Assembly (NCBI GenBank): GCA_934402315.1
Contig: CAKRTS010000008.1
Location: 1-64,000 of the forward strand
Direction of reading: 5' to 3'
Source of the DNA: an uncultured Acetatifactor sp.
GTDB lineage: Bacteria; Bacillota; Clostridia; Lachnospirales; Lachnospiraceae
Length of the DNA stretch: 64,000 nucleotides
Below the pieces are notes generated by a model. It saw only the letters and a list, made by a program, of their open reading frames with translations. It did no database searches and was not told where the DNA came from. Shown in pieces: positions 53,920 through 61,603 of this stretch (the stretch's first letter is position 1; every line of letters begins with the position of its first letter). The translations under genes were made by a program, and so were the position numbers.

Positions 53920-54873
53920 CTACTTTCCGTCCTTTAGCGTCACCCGATTTTCATGAACGGTGACTGATTTCATACTGCGCAGAAAACTCGATATTCTGCT
54001 GAAACCAAACTGTTTAAAGTCGAGCTGCTTGTACTTCTTATGGAGCTCATCATTCAGAGTGGACAGATTGTCAATGACACCGCCGCTCTTCTCGATCAGA
54101 TTATAGATCTCTCTCTCCAGTTCTGTCTTCGTCAGCGTGGATCGCCGTTCGACATAATACTGATTATTAAGCTTCTTTACACTCAGGTCAGGCAGCTCCT
54201 GTGCCACCATGGTACTCAGCTTGGTGTAGCCGTAATTTCGCACATCAAAATCCGAAAATTTATCGTTCAATCGGTTTCCAATGCGTGCCAGATCGACCTG
54301 TTTGCCGTCATTCTCGTTAATCAGGGCGAGAATCGCCTGCCGCACCTCCTGAATGGAGGTCACATTCTGCTCCTCCGTTCCCTCAAGATTCTCATTGCCC
54401 TCCAACGCTTTATTCTGCTCTGCTACGAGGTTCAGATGTATAAATTTGTTACAGGCTCTCGTCAGTGCAAGCGGCGTCTTCGACTCGCCCATGCCCAGAA
54501 CAAACATATTCTCCTCCCGCAGACGCATGGCAAGTCTGGTAAAATCACTGTCGCTCGTCACCAGACAGAAGCCCTGTACCTTGTTCTTATAGAGAATATC
54601 CATCGAGTCGATGACCATCGCCATATCCGTCGCATTCTTCCCTGTCGTATAAGAGAACTGCTGTACCGGCATGATCGAATATTCCAGTAAAAGCCCCTCA
54701 TTCCATCCGTTGCTCTTGGACCAGTTTCCGTAAATCCGTCGATAGGTCGATAACCCGAACTTCTCCAGCTCCTCAAAAATTGTTGCCGCATATTTGGAAC
54801 TGATGTTATCCGCATCGATCAACACCGCAAACTGCATTCTCTCCGCCGTAAGGTTTTCAACAACCTCCTCCAT
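53920..54873 (-). CDS. NYN-domain protein with OST-HTH/LOTUS domain
   Basis: This 317-residue LabA-like protein has a PIN-like NYN nuclease domain at residues about 12-165: FAVLIDADNISSKYA and LVTSDSDFTRLAMRLRE carry the acidic residues and GKNATDMAMVIDSMDILY the second acidic pair. The C-terminal 80 residues resemble an OST-HTH/LOTUS RNA-binding fold (ELEREIYNLIEKSGG to FSRISSFLRSM). An RNA-processing role is inferred. GGAGG precedes the ATG at 54873. Confidence 0.88.
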   Translation of the reverse strand: MEEVVENLTAERMQFAVLIDADNISSKYAATIFEELEKFGLSTYRRIYGNWSKSNGWNEGLLLEYSIMPVQQFSYTTGKNATDMAMVIDSMDILYKNKVQGFCLVTSDSDFTRLAMRLREENMFVLGMGESKTPLALTRACNKFIHLNLVAEQNKALEGNENLEGTEEQNVTSIQEVRQAILALINENDGKQVDLARIGNRLNDKFSDFDVRNYGYTKLSTMVAQELPDLSVKKLNNQYYVERRSTLTKTELEREIYNLIEKSGGVIDNLSTLNDELHKKYKQLDFKQFGFSRISSFLRSMKSVTVHENRVTLKDGK

Positions 54874-54890
54874 TTTCACTCCTCCTGTTT

Positions 54891-55304
54891 TCACTCCTGC
54901 TCTTCCTTATTTCTTCTGTTCAGCAGCCTTCTGATAAGATGCCATATTTCCCTGATGAATGCAAATACAAAAAACATGCAGATAAATCCCATCACGCCAA
55001 ACATGATATCCGCGAACTCCATCACGCCTGTATTGGTCACCCTCTGTCCTATCTCAATGGCAAAGGTGATGACAATAATCAGGGTAAACACATAAATCCA
55101 GCTGATAACCATGACATGATTCTTCCGCGCCAGCCACTTAAAAAATGGATATACCACAAAGATCATCGCCATTCCGAGCGCACCTATAATCAGAAAATGC
55201 AGCTCCTTATCAGAAAAATTGTATTCATAAGCATCATTCAGCTTTAACAGCCAGTTATGTACCCGCGCAATCTGCTCCACAATCCAGTATAAATATTTTC
55301 CCAT
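54891..55304 (-). CDS. Membrane protein of unknown function
   Basis: This 137-residue protein has three hydrophobic helices (about 35-57, 65-85 and 98-120) and a very basic C-terminus (IRRLLNRRNKEEQE). I do not recognise a named family. It ends just before the NYN-domain gene and the NYN ribosome site overlaps its end, so they are co-transcribed. Confidence 0.7.
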   Translation of the reverse strand: MGKYLYWIVEQIARVHNWLLKLNDAYEYNFSDKELHFLIIGALGMAMIFVVYPFFKWLARKNHVMVISWIYVFTLIIVITFAIEIGQRVTNTGVMEFADIMFGVMGFICMFFVFAFIREIWHLIRRLLNRRNKEEQE

Positions 55305-55413
55305 AATAAACTTCCAGCTCCTTCTTTTCTCTGTACAGAGAAAATTTTATCATGGATTCCACCGTCTTGCAAGCTATCGGAATCTCCGGAGCCTTCTGCC
55401 GTGAAGCTTTCCG

Positions 55414-55668
55414 TCATGCCCCTGCCAGCCACTGTTCCACCGTCTCAAGGCTCTCCTCAACAATCTGCGCGATCTGCTCTACGGGCATGTTGATTTTCTT
55501 CAGATTCGTGGCAGTTGTACGCTTTCCTTCGAGTTGACCCTTGCGTTGTCCCTTGAGTTCTCCCTTAAGTTCTCCCTTGAGTTCTCCTTCACGGAAACCG
55601 ATTCTTCTCCCCCGCTCCTCCCGCATTGCAAGTTTCTCGTTTAACAGGCTTTCAAATTCTTCACTCAT
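55414..55668 (-). CDS. Predicted intragenic RpnS antitoxin, copy 1
   Basis: An in-frame ATG (MSEEFESLLNEKLAMREERG) inside the Rpn gene is preceded by AAGGAGGG (55676-55683), with eight bases between GGAGG and the ATG, one of the best ribosome sites in the window. The 84-residue product is only the helical C-terminal tail with the GELK repeats. Published work on enterobacterial Rpn genes shows such gene-within-gene short forms block the toxic full-length protein. Production here is inferred from the site and its conservation in copy 2. Confidence 0.65.
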   Translation of the reverse strand: MSEEFESLLNEKLAMREERGRRIGFREGELKGELKGELKGQRKGQLEGKRTTATNLKKINMPVEQIAQIVEESLETVEQWLAGA

Positions 55669-56322
55669 TACGCTTCCCTCCTTCACAAACCGCTTCCGGT
55701 TCGCACGAATCATGATGTCGATCACACTGCTGTACAGTCCGTTATTCTGATGCTTTCTGTACTCCGCCAGCGCACGCCCCGCGATCTCTTTCCCCTTAAG
55801 CTCGTTGGACAGCACCCGCAGCCACAGATTCTCTTTTTCCGACAGCCTTGAGAGCACCAGTATCTGGATCGGCACAAATGCTCCCTTCACATAGTAGATC
55901 CCCTGCTCCGCTTCCTCCACGCTATACCCGCGCTCCTTCGTCAGATGCGCAATCAGCTTTCGCGGGTACCTCGCCGCCGCAAAGGTCAGCGTAAGCTCTC
56001 CTATCCTGCGCTCATCCTCCACCGCCGTGTCTACCTTATACAGGCAGACATAAGCACAGCCCATGTAAAAATCATTAATGCTCAGATAATCTCCGGGACT
56101 CTTATACTCCACGATGTTGTACCGTCGGAACATCCTGCCGATGTTTTTCTGCACCTGATAGTCTGATGTCTTCTTGATAATCAGCACATCGATCTCCCTG
56201 GGCTTTGTCCCCAATTGGTGCTCATTGTCGAAGGCGAGCTCTCCCGCCTCCTTCTCCAGTTCGAGCTGCACTCCCGCATAAAATGCCGGATGCCACTGGA
56301 GAATCCTGCTTTTCTTCCCCAT
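55414..56322 (-). CDS. Rpn-family PD-(D/E)XK nuclease, copy 1
   Basis: This 302-residue protein of the Rpn (recombination-promoting nuclease) type has PD-(D/E)XK core residues in KPREIDVLIIKK and NIVEYKSPGD (D then ExK). A helical middle follows. The variable C-terminal tail contains tandem GELK units (12-base DNA repeats near 55550-55590) and ends VEQIAQIVEESLETVEQW. Known Rpn proteins are toxic DNA nucleases with antiphage activity. An internal in-frame start is seen at 55668. Copy 2 at 58421-59281 is nearly identical through the core. A matching promoter precedes both. Confidence 0.88.
   Translation of the reverse strand: MGKKSRILQWHPAFYAGVQLELEKEAGELAFDNEHQLGTKPREIDVLIIKKTSDYQVQKNIGRMFRRYNIVEYKSPGDYLSINDFYMGCAYVCLYKVDTAVEDERRIGELTLTFAAARYPRKLIAHLTKERGYSVEEAEQGIYYVKGAFVPIQILVLSRLSEKENLWLRVLSNELKGKEIAGRALAEYRKHQNNGLYSSVIDIMIRANRKRFVKEGSVMSEEFESLLNEKLAMREERGRRIGFREGELKGELKGELKGQRKGQLEGKRTTATNLKKINMPVEQIAQIVEESLETVEQWLAGA
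55547..55590 (-). repeat. 12-base tandem repeat in Rpn tail
   Basis: On the reverse strand GGAGAACTCAAG-like units repeat about three to four times in frame, encoding GELK GELK GELK and a degenerate GQRK. They are absent from copy 2. Changes in repeat number would alter tail length without shifting frame. Confidence 0.75.
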
Positions 56323-56473
56323 AGAACCTCCTTTTTTTGTTTTACAGGAAGTTCCCGCTTCAGAAACTCCTGCTTACAGTGTTTGGATTTAAAGCATGAA
56401 TTTCTGAAATCAAAAGAAAGAATCATAGACTAATACTCTGAATTCCAACAGATGAAATATGCTTTATATAGGT

Positions 56474-56502
56474 ATAGTATCACAAAGAATTTATTTATGC
56501 AA
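56474..56502 (-). promoter_or_regulatory. Promoter of Rpn copy 1
   Basis: Reverse-strand TTGCAT (56497-56502), 17 bases, TACTAT (56474-56479). The leader of about 150 bases is largely conserved in copy 2. Confidence 0.65.
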
Positions 56503-56516
56503 GTAAAATATATCTA

Positions 56517-57848
56517 TTAATCACCTTTTCTTACTCTGCGATAATGAAGGAGCAACGGAACCTCTGTTATCAGCATACCGGTCCAGCCCGCAAGATAAGA
56601 CACCGGCAGTGCCTCAATCCCCATATCAAGGACGAAAACCAGCGGAATCGCTGCAAGAACCCGCACGCCCATATTGATAAAACTGGAAAGCAACGTAATC
56701 TTCAGATCGCCGACTCCCCTGAAATATCCCTGAAGTCCGTTCGTCACTGCGGGCAAAAGATACATCGCCGATATAAGCCGCAGATAAGCCACGCCGTGCC
56801 CGATTACCTCCGCATCGGACACAAACAGTCGCATAAGCGGTGACGCGAACGCAAAACAGACGATGAAAATGATTATTCCATACCCTATCTCCAGAAGCAT
56901 TCCCGACTTAAAGCCTCTGTCTACCCTGTCCTCTCTGCCGGCTCCCTTATTCTGTGCCATGAAAGCCGTCATGCCGTGTGCAATATTCTGCTCCGGGATG
57001 TAGGCGTAATCATCTATTCTGTTTACGACTGCAAATGCCGCAGACACAGAAACTCCCATGGTATTGACGATCGCCTGAATCCCGATCTTTCCCAGCTGCA
57101 CCGTTGCCTGCTGCATGGCTGACGCCCAGCCGTAGCTTACCGTCTTTTTCAGGAGGGCACGGTCAAACACAAACCACTTCTTCCCCAGACACAGCATCGG
57201 CACCCGGCACTTGATATAGACAATGCACAAAAGACAGCAAAGTCCCTCACTGATTACTGTAGCCCACGCGCATCCGTTGCTTCCCGCTTTCAGAGCAATA
57301 ACAAAAAAAAGGTCCCCAAATATATTGAGTACTGCACTGATCATCAGAAAATACAGCGGTGTGGCGCTGTCTCCCAGTGCCCTCAGTGTGCTTGAGAGAA
57401 AATTATATAAAAAAGTAAACAAAAGCCCAAGGGTAATAATTCTGAGATATTGTATCGTAAGATCCATAATTGAAGGATCGACCTGAACCAGCAGCAGAAT
57501 CGGTCTCGCAAACAGCATGACCGCCAGTGTCAGCACAACCGAAAAAACGGTTCCCGAAATCATTGTCGTGCTGATCTGGCGATTTAACAATTCCGTCTTT
57601 CTGCCCCCGTAATAATTGCCCATCAGAATGCTCGCCCCCATGCACAGACCATTCAGGAACAAAATGATAAGAGTCGTGATCGGGTTACAGATTCCTACCG
57701 CCGCAAGCGCTTCTTTCCCTACAAATTTTCCGACAATAATCGAATCCACTGCATTGTAGGTGAGCTGGAAGAAATTGCCCAGAATCAAAGGTATTGTAAA
57801 TTTAACCAGCAAAGGTGTTATCTGCCCTCTGGTAAGGTCTTTCGTCAT
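56517..57848 (-). CDS. MATE family efflux transporter
   Basis: This 443-residue cation-coupled drug/toxin exporter has twelve predicted helices in two six-helix halves. It opens with TKDLTRGQITPLLVKFTIPLILGN and has YNAVDSIIVGKFVGKEALAAVG, typical of the DinF/NorM-like MATE group in Firmicutes. GGAGTGATG precedes the start. It lies between the two Rpn copies, with no obvious functional tie. Confidence 0.95.
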   Translation of the reverse strand: MTKDLTRGQITPLLVKFTIPLILGNFFQLTYNAVDSIIVGKFVGKEALAAVGICNPITTLIILFLNGLCMGASILMGNYYGGRKTELLNRQISTTMISGTVFSVVLTLAVMLFARPILLLVQVDPSIMDLTIQYLRIITLGLLFTFLYNFLSSTLRALGDSATPLYFLMISAVLNIFGDLFFVIALKAGSNGCAWATVISEGLCCLLCIVYIKCRVPMLCLGKKWFVFDRALLKKTVSYGWASAMQQATVQLGKIGIQAIVNTMGVSVSAAFAVVNRIDDYAYIPEQNIAHGMTAFMAQNKGAGREDRVDRGFKSGMLLEIGYGIIIFIVCFAFASPLMRLFVSDAEVIGHGVAYLRLISAMYLLPAVTNGLQGYFRGVGDLKITLLSSFINMGVRVLAAIPLVFVLDMGIEALPVSYLAGWTGMLITEVPLLLHYRRVRKGD

Positions 57849-58005
57849 GGTTCATCACTCCGGTTCAAAGTTTATAATCCTGTTTTTGCAACTGCTATTT
57901 TAGCACAATGCCTTCAAAAAAGTCCACGTCCGTGCTCATATCTTTTTAAGTTACTTTTATTCCAACACATTTTTCAAATTCAAGGTGTATTCAGGATTTT
58001 GAATG

Positions 58006-58042
58006 CAAAAAAATAACGGAAGCCCTATTTTCAAGGCTTCCG
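58006..58042 (-). terminator. Terminator of tRNA-Thr
   Basis: CGGAAGCC (58017-58024) pairs with GGCTTCCG (58035-58042). TTATTTTTTT follows on the reverse strand. Confidence 0.9.
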
Positions 58043-58056
58043 CTCATTTTAAACAG

Positions 58057-58129
58057 AGCTGCTGACGGGAATCGGACCCGTGACCTCCGCACTACCAATG
58101 CGACGCTCTACCGACTGAGCCACAGCAGC
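58057..58129 (-). tRNA. tRNA-Thr, anticodon GGT
   Basis: The reverse strand gives a 73-base cloverleaf with acceptor GCTGCTG/CAGCAGC. The anticodon loop TTGGTAG has anticodon GGT (reads ACC and ACU), and the T-arm contains GGTCCGATTCC. Discriminator is T; CCA is not encoded. It has its own promoter and terminator. Confidence 0.97.
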
Positions 58130-58162
58130 ATCATGTGACTACTTATGCAATCACTGTTGTAA

Positions 58163-58191
58163 ATTCTATCAAATGTAGCTGCTTTTGTCAA
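58163..58191 (-). promoter_or_regulatory. tRNA-Thr promoter
   Basis: Reverse-strand TTGACA (58186-58191), 17 bases, TAGAAT (58163-58168). The tRNA starts 34 bases after the -10. Confidence 0.8.
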
Positions 58192-58244
58192 CCAAAAACT
58201 AAGTTGCTTTCGCCACTAAAAATAAATTTTTAGACATATAAAAA

Positions 58245-58277
58245 TGTGGAAACCCTGTATATGACAAAGTTTCCACA
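58245..58277 (-). terminator. Terminator downstream of Rpn copy 2
   Basis: TGTGGAAAC (58245-58253) pairs with GTTTCCACA (58269-58277), with TTTTT following on the reverse strand. It lies about 145 bases after the Rpn copy 2 stop. Confidence 0.75.
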
Positions 58278-58420
58278 CTTTTCATAAGCATTATATATGG
58301 GAATCCGTTACTCCACAAGACAAAATCCAATAAAATCAAGGAGGAAAGCACATCATCTACTCAACGTGTTCAAAGCGGGAGCCAACCTTGAAAAAATCTC
58401 ATATATTAAATTTCCAAGCG

Positions 58421-58627
58421 CTAACAGGCATTTAACCACTGCTCCACCGTCTCGAGGCTCTCCTCAACGATCTCCGCGATCTGCTCAACGGGCATGTTGA
58501 TTTTCTTCAGATTTCGGACAGTTGCCTGCTTTTCCGCGAGCTTTCCCTCGCGGAGACCAATGCTTCTCCCCCGCTCCTCCCGCATTGCGAGCTTCTCGTT
58601 TAACAGGCTTTCAAATTCTTCACTCAT
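58421..58627 (-). CDS. Predicted intragenic RpnS antitoxin, copy 2
   Basis: The same internal ATG with AAGGAGGG (58635-58642) as in copy 1 would give a 68-residue C-terminal short form. The ribosome site is unchanged although it lies inside coding sequence. The product differs from the copy 1 short form in the middle of the tail. Confidence 0.65.
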   Translation of the reverse strand: MSEEFESLLNEKLAMREERGRSIGLREGKLAEKQATVRNLKKINMPVEQIAEIVEESLETVEQWLNAC

Positions 58628-59281
58628 TACGCTTCCCTCCTTCACAAACCGCTTCCGGTTCGCACGAATCATGATGTCGATCACACTGCTGTACAGTCCG
58701 TTATTCTGATGCTTTCTGTACTCCGCCAGCGCACGCCCCGCGATCTCTTTCCCCTTAAGCTCGTTGGACAGCACCCGCAGCCACAGATTCTCTTTTTCCG
58801 ACAGCCTTGAGAGCACCAGTATCTGGATCGGCACAAATGCTCCCTTCACATAGTAGATCCCCTGCTCCGCTTCCTCCACGCTATACCCGCGCTCCTTCGT
58901 CAGATGCGCAATCAACTTTCGCGGGTACCTCGCCGCCGCAAAGGTCAGCGTAAGCTCTCCTATCCTGCGCTCATCCTCCACCGCCGTGTCCACCTTATAC
59001 AGACAGACGTAGGCACAGCCCATGTAAAAGTCATTGATGCTCAGATAGTCCCCGGGACTCTTGTACTCCACGATGTTGTACCGCCGGAACATCCTGCCGA
59101 TGTTTTTCTGCACCTGATAATCCGCTGCTTTCTTAATAATCAGCACATCGATCTCCCTGGGCTTCGTCCCCAGCTGGTGCTCATTGTCGAAGGCGAGCTC
59201 TCCCGCCTCCTTCTCCAGTTCAAGCTGTACGCCCGCATAAAATGCCGGGTGCCACTGGAGAATCCTGCTTTCCTTCCCCAT
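58421..59281 (-). CDS. Rpn-family PD-(D/E)XK nuclease, copy 2
   Basis: This 286-residue paralogue of copy 1 keeps the catalytic residues in KPREIDVLIIKK and VEYKSPGD. It differs mainly after REERG: here the tail reads SIGLREGKLAEKQATVRNLK without GELK repeats, then converges again at INMPVEQIAEIVEESLETVEQW. The ATG at 59281 matches copy 1 and has GGGAGG upstream; the frame extends 54 codons more into duplicated leader. An internal start at 58627 is conserved. The divergent tail suggests that each toxin may recognise its own short form. Confidence 0.88.
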   Translation of the reverse strand: MGKESRILQWHPAFYAGVQLELEKEAGELAFDNEHQLGTKPREIDVLIIKKAADYQVQKNIGRMFRRYNIVEYKSPGDYLSINDFYMGCAYVCLYKVDTAVEDERRIGELTLTFAAARYPRKLIAHLTKERGYSVEEAEQGIYYVKGAFVPIQILVLSRLSEKENLWLRVLSNELKGKEIAGRALAEYRKHQNNGLYSSVIDIMIRANRKRFVKEGSVMSEEFESLLNEKLAMREERGRSIGLREGKLAEKQATVRNLKKINMPVEQIAEIVEESLETVEQWLNAC

Positions 59282-59431
59282 AGAACCTCCCTTTTTCGTT
59301 TTGCAGAAGGTTCTCTTCCAGAAACTCCTGCTTACAGTGTTTGGATTTAAAGCATGAATTTCTGAAATCATGAAGAAAAAAACAGACCGAATACTCTGAA
59401 TTTCAATAGATGAAATATGCTTTATATAAGT

Positions 59432-59460
59432 ATAGTAGCACAAAGCATTTATTTATGCAA
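59432..59460 (-). promoter_or_regulatory. Promoter of Rpn copy 2
   Basis: Reverse-strand TTGCAT (59455-59460), 17 bases, TACTAT (59432-59437), the same hexamers as copy 1. Confidence 0.65.
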
Positions 59461-59561
59461 GCAAAATAAACGGTGAACCGCAAAGCGGCGCTGGCTGCGC
59501 AGCAGACGCTTTTAAGAATCGTGCAGTCACCGTTCAGGATAATACTCAGCGTCCAGCTTAC

Positions 59562-61139
59562 TTATTCGCTCCTCCTGTCCTTAATAGCCAGCTCCGTTTC
59601 TGCCCAGATGGCTGACGCCGTCGGCAGCAGAATAATCGGATAACTCATGACTGTACCCGTCTGCCCTTCCCAGAATAACGAAAAAAGAAAACCTCCAATA
59701 AAAGTCACGAACGGTAACAGCTTCCACATCTCAATTTTTTGTTTCCTGCATTTTTGACTGAGTATGGAAAATGCACTAAGTGCCAAAATACTATATACTA
59801 TACTCTCGTGTACATCTATATACTTAAGCATCCCACAATATTTCTTATTTGCACAGAAACGAACCCAAAACGAATCTTCATCCCTGCTCAGGTCATAATA
59901 TGAGCCGTTTCCCCACCAAACACCATGTGTCTGATTTGCCCATTGCTTTAGTGTCTTATTATAGAAGAAATCACATGCAAATGCCGGATCATCAGCAAAT
60001 TCCTTTAAGGATTCTTTAATTGACTCTCTGAAAATTGCGTCAGATACTTCATAGTTATAGTCATTGCTCAAAAAGACATCCGTATGGTAGCCGTTCCAGC
60101 CGCCCGGAATTGCTTCTTTTCCGTTATACTGCAATCCCATCGCTATCCAGCCGGTAGCCGGCATTCCCCGTCCACATACGTTTCCGGCATAGCTTTCATA
60201 ATACTTCTGCGTAATATCCGTTGCAAATATCGAAATCAGGGCGGTAACCGCTACCGTTATCAATAACGCGGGCCGCACTTTTTTCAATTGGATAACCAAA
60301 GTAATCAAAAGCACTGCTACGATATATATCAGGCAATTTCCCTTATAAACGCATGCCAGAAGCGTACTGCACAGAAACCCGATTAACGAAAGACTTTTCT
60401 GCCACTTTCGGGACACCCGGAAAAAACAGAAATAGCAGGCAATAGACACCATTGTCCACGCCAGACCGGGAAGATCCCCATAAACTACACCCACATCAAA
60501 AAATAGAGTCCAATAATTTAACATCAAAATCAGGTATATCAGCTGCGCCTCTATCTTCTTTGAAATAAGACATACCACAAAATAACCGGCGGAAATAATC
60601 AACAATACATAAAAACAATTAATCTGCTGGAAAAACAAAGGCTCCTGCGTGTTAAATATTCTCATGAGTTTCTCTAAGATGAAAATGAAACCGGTCTGAT
60701 ATGGCCATACGGACAAATAACTCCCCTGCGGCACCACTGCACCAAATTCGCTATTCACAAAACGCACCGCAATATCAAAACAGGACTTTCCATCTGAGAT
60801 GGGCAGCAATAATGTCTGTGAAACATAGGAAAAACATATCGCTCCAACAGCGGAAACCGTCAGTGCAAAGAACAGGAAGGAAATCACTCTGCCTGCACGT
60901 GCTTTTTTGTTCAGTGCATTTCCTGCCAGTTTTATCGCCCCGATTATCAACGCACAAAACAATAGCTGAATCAAAATATTCGTTTTCATTGGAATTGAAT
61001 TTTCGTCATTAAAAAAATACAGCCAGACAAGAATCGTCAGATAACCAATTATCAGGCATCCGATGACCGCAACGATCCATTCTGCGCATTCACGCAGCGT
61101 GTCTTTCGTTCTTTTCCAGCTTGTTCTTATGTTAAACAT
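59562..61139 (-). CDS. GT-C-like polytopic membrane protein
   Basis: This 525-residue protein has about eleven to twelve membrane helices and a hydrophilic segment near residues 300-420 (QTHGVWWGNGSYYDLSRDEDSFW). The layout resembles GT-C glycosyltransferases such as dolichyl- or polyprenyl-phosphomannose-type mannosyltransferases, but I see no decisive motif. GAGAGG precedes the ATG at 61139; the ATG at 61163 lacks a ribosome site. Neighbouring surface-protein genes make envelope glycosylation plausible. Function remains tentative. Confidence 0.6.
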   Translation of the reverse strand: MFNIRTSWKRTKDTLRECAEWIVAVIGCLIIGYLTILVWLYFFNDENSIPMKTNILIQLLFCALIIGAIKLAGNALNKKARAGRVISFLFFALTVSAVGAICFSYVSQTLLLPISDGKSCFDIAVRFVNSEFGAVVPQGSYLSVWPYQTGFIFILEKLMRIFNTQEPLFFQQINCFYVLLIISAGYFVVCLISKKIEAQLIYLILMLNYWTLFFDVGVVYGDLPGLAWTMVSIACYFCFFRVSRKWQKSLSLIGFLCSTLLACVYKGNCLIYIVAVLLITLVIQLKKVRPALLITVAVTALISIFATDITQKYYESYAGNVCGRGMPATGWIAMGLQYNGKEAIPGGWNGYHTDVFLSNDYNYEVSDAIFRESIKESLKEFADDPAFACDFFYNKTLKQWANQTHGVWWGNGSYYDLSRDEDSFWVRFCANKKYCGMLKYIDVHESIVYSILALSAFSILSQKCRKQKIEMWKLLPFVTFIGGFLFSLFWEGQTGTVMSYPIILLPTASAIWAETELAIKDRRSE

Positions 61140-61225
61140 ACAGGTTATTCCTCTCTTTTTCATTTGTGTACCGCATATCCGGGAGGTTATTAATTCGAGC
61201 CCTCGGTTCTGCGCAAAAGAGGGTA

Positions 61226-61315
61226 TCAGACAGAACCGCTTAAAAGGACGAAGGTAATCGTCCTCAGCCCATAAGCCGAACGATTACCTTCGCGTCCTAT
61301 CTCCCATCTGTCTGA
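61226..61315. repeat. Stem-loop element 1 in intergenic region
   Basis: Outer arms TCAGACAG (61226-61233) and CTGTCTGA (61308-61315) enclose inner arms of about 17 bases (AGGACGAAGGTAATCGT at 61245-61261 with its complement at 61280-61298, two extra bases on one side). The 61140-61603 gap holds no gene that I can support. Confidence 0.7.
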
Positions 61316-61515
61316 AATTGTCCGAATTGTTTTCAGGGTTCCGGAACCAAGTTGTGCTAAGTGGTGATTAAACAGCTAAGAGCATTCGCAAAAATCCTTA
61401 ACTCGCTGCGCTCAAACAGGCGGATTTTTGCTCGTAACGCTCTTTTGTCACCACTAAGCACAACTAGAGGTTCCTACACATTCAAACAATTCAGACAATT
61501 ACAGCCTATCAGACT
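61311..61515. repeat. Long fold-back element 2
   Basis: An imperfect inverted repeat of about 200 bases. The pairing blocks from outside in are AATTGTCYGAATTGTTT, GGAACC, AGTTGTGCTWAGTGGTGA, AAGAGCRTT and GCAAAAATCC. The centre has AACTCGCTGCGCTC. A 13-base direct repeat CAGAACCGCTTAA stands at 61231-61243 and 61583-61595, outside this element. It looks like a MITE or other non-coding fold-back; no transposase is present. Confidence 0.65.
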
Positions 61516-61603
61516 TCCCATAACGGTTATCCTTACAATAATGCCTGCATCGAATCCTACTTTTCACTAATAAAAATAATGGCAGAACCGCTTAATATAA
61601 TTG

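Noticed and set aside
55547..55590. CRISPR-like short repeat
   Set aside because: The 12-base units are contiguous without spacers and lie in a coding frame. No CRISPR array is seen in the window.
58297..58420. Possible small gene or gene remnant near an AAGGAGG at about 58338
   Set aside because: No start codon follows the ribosome-site-like sequence at usable distance, and the open frame there gives no recognisable protein.
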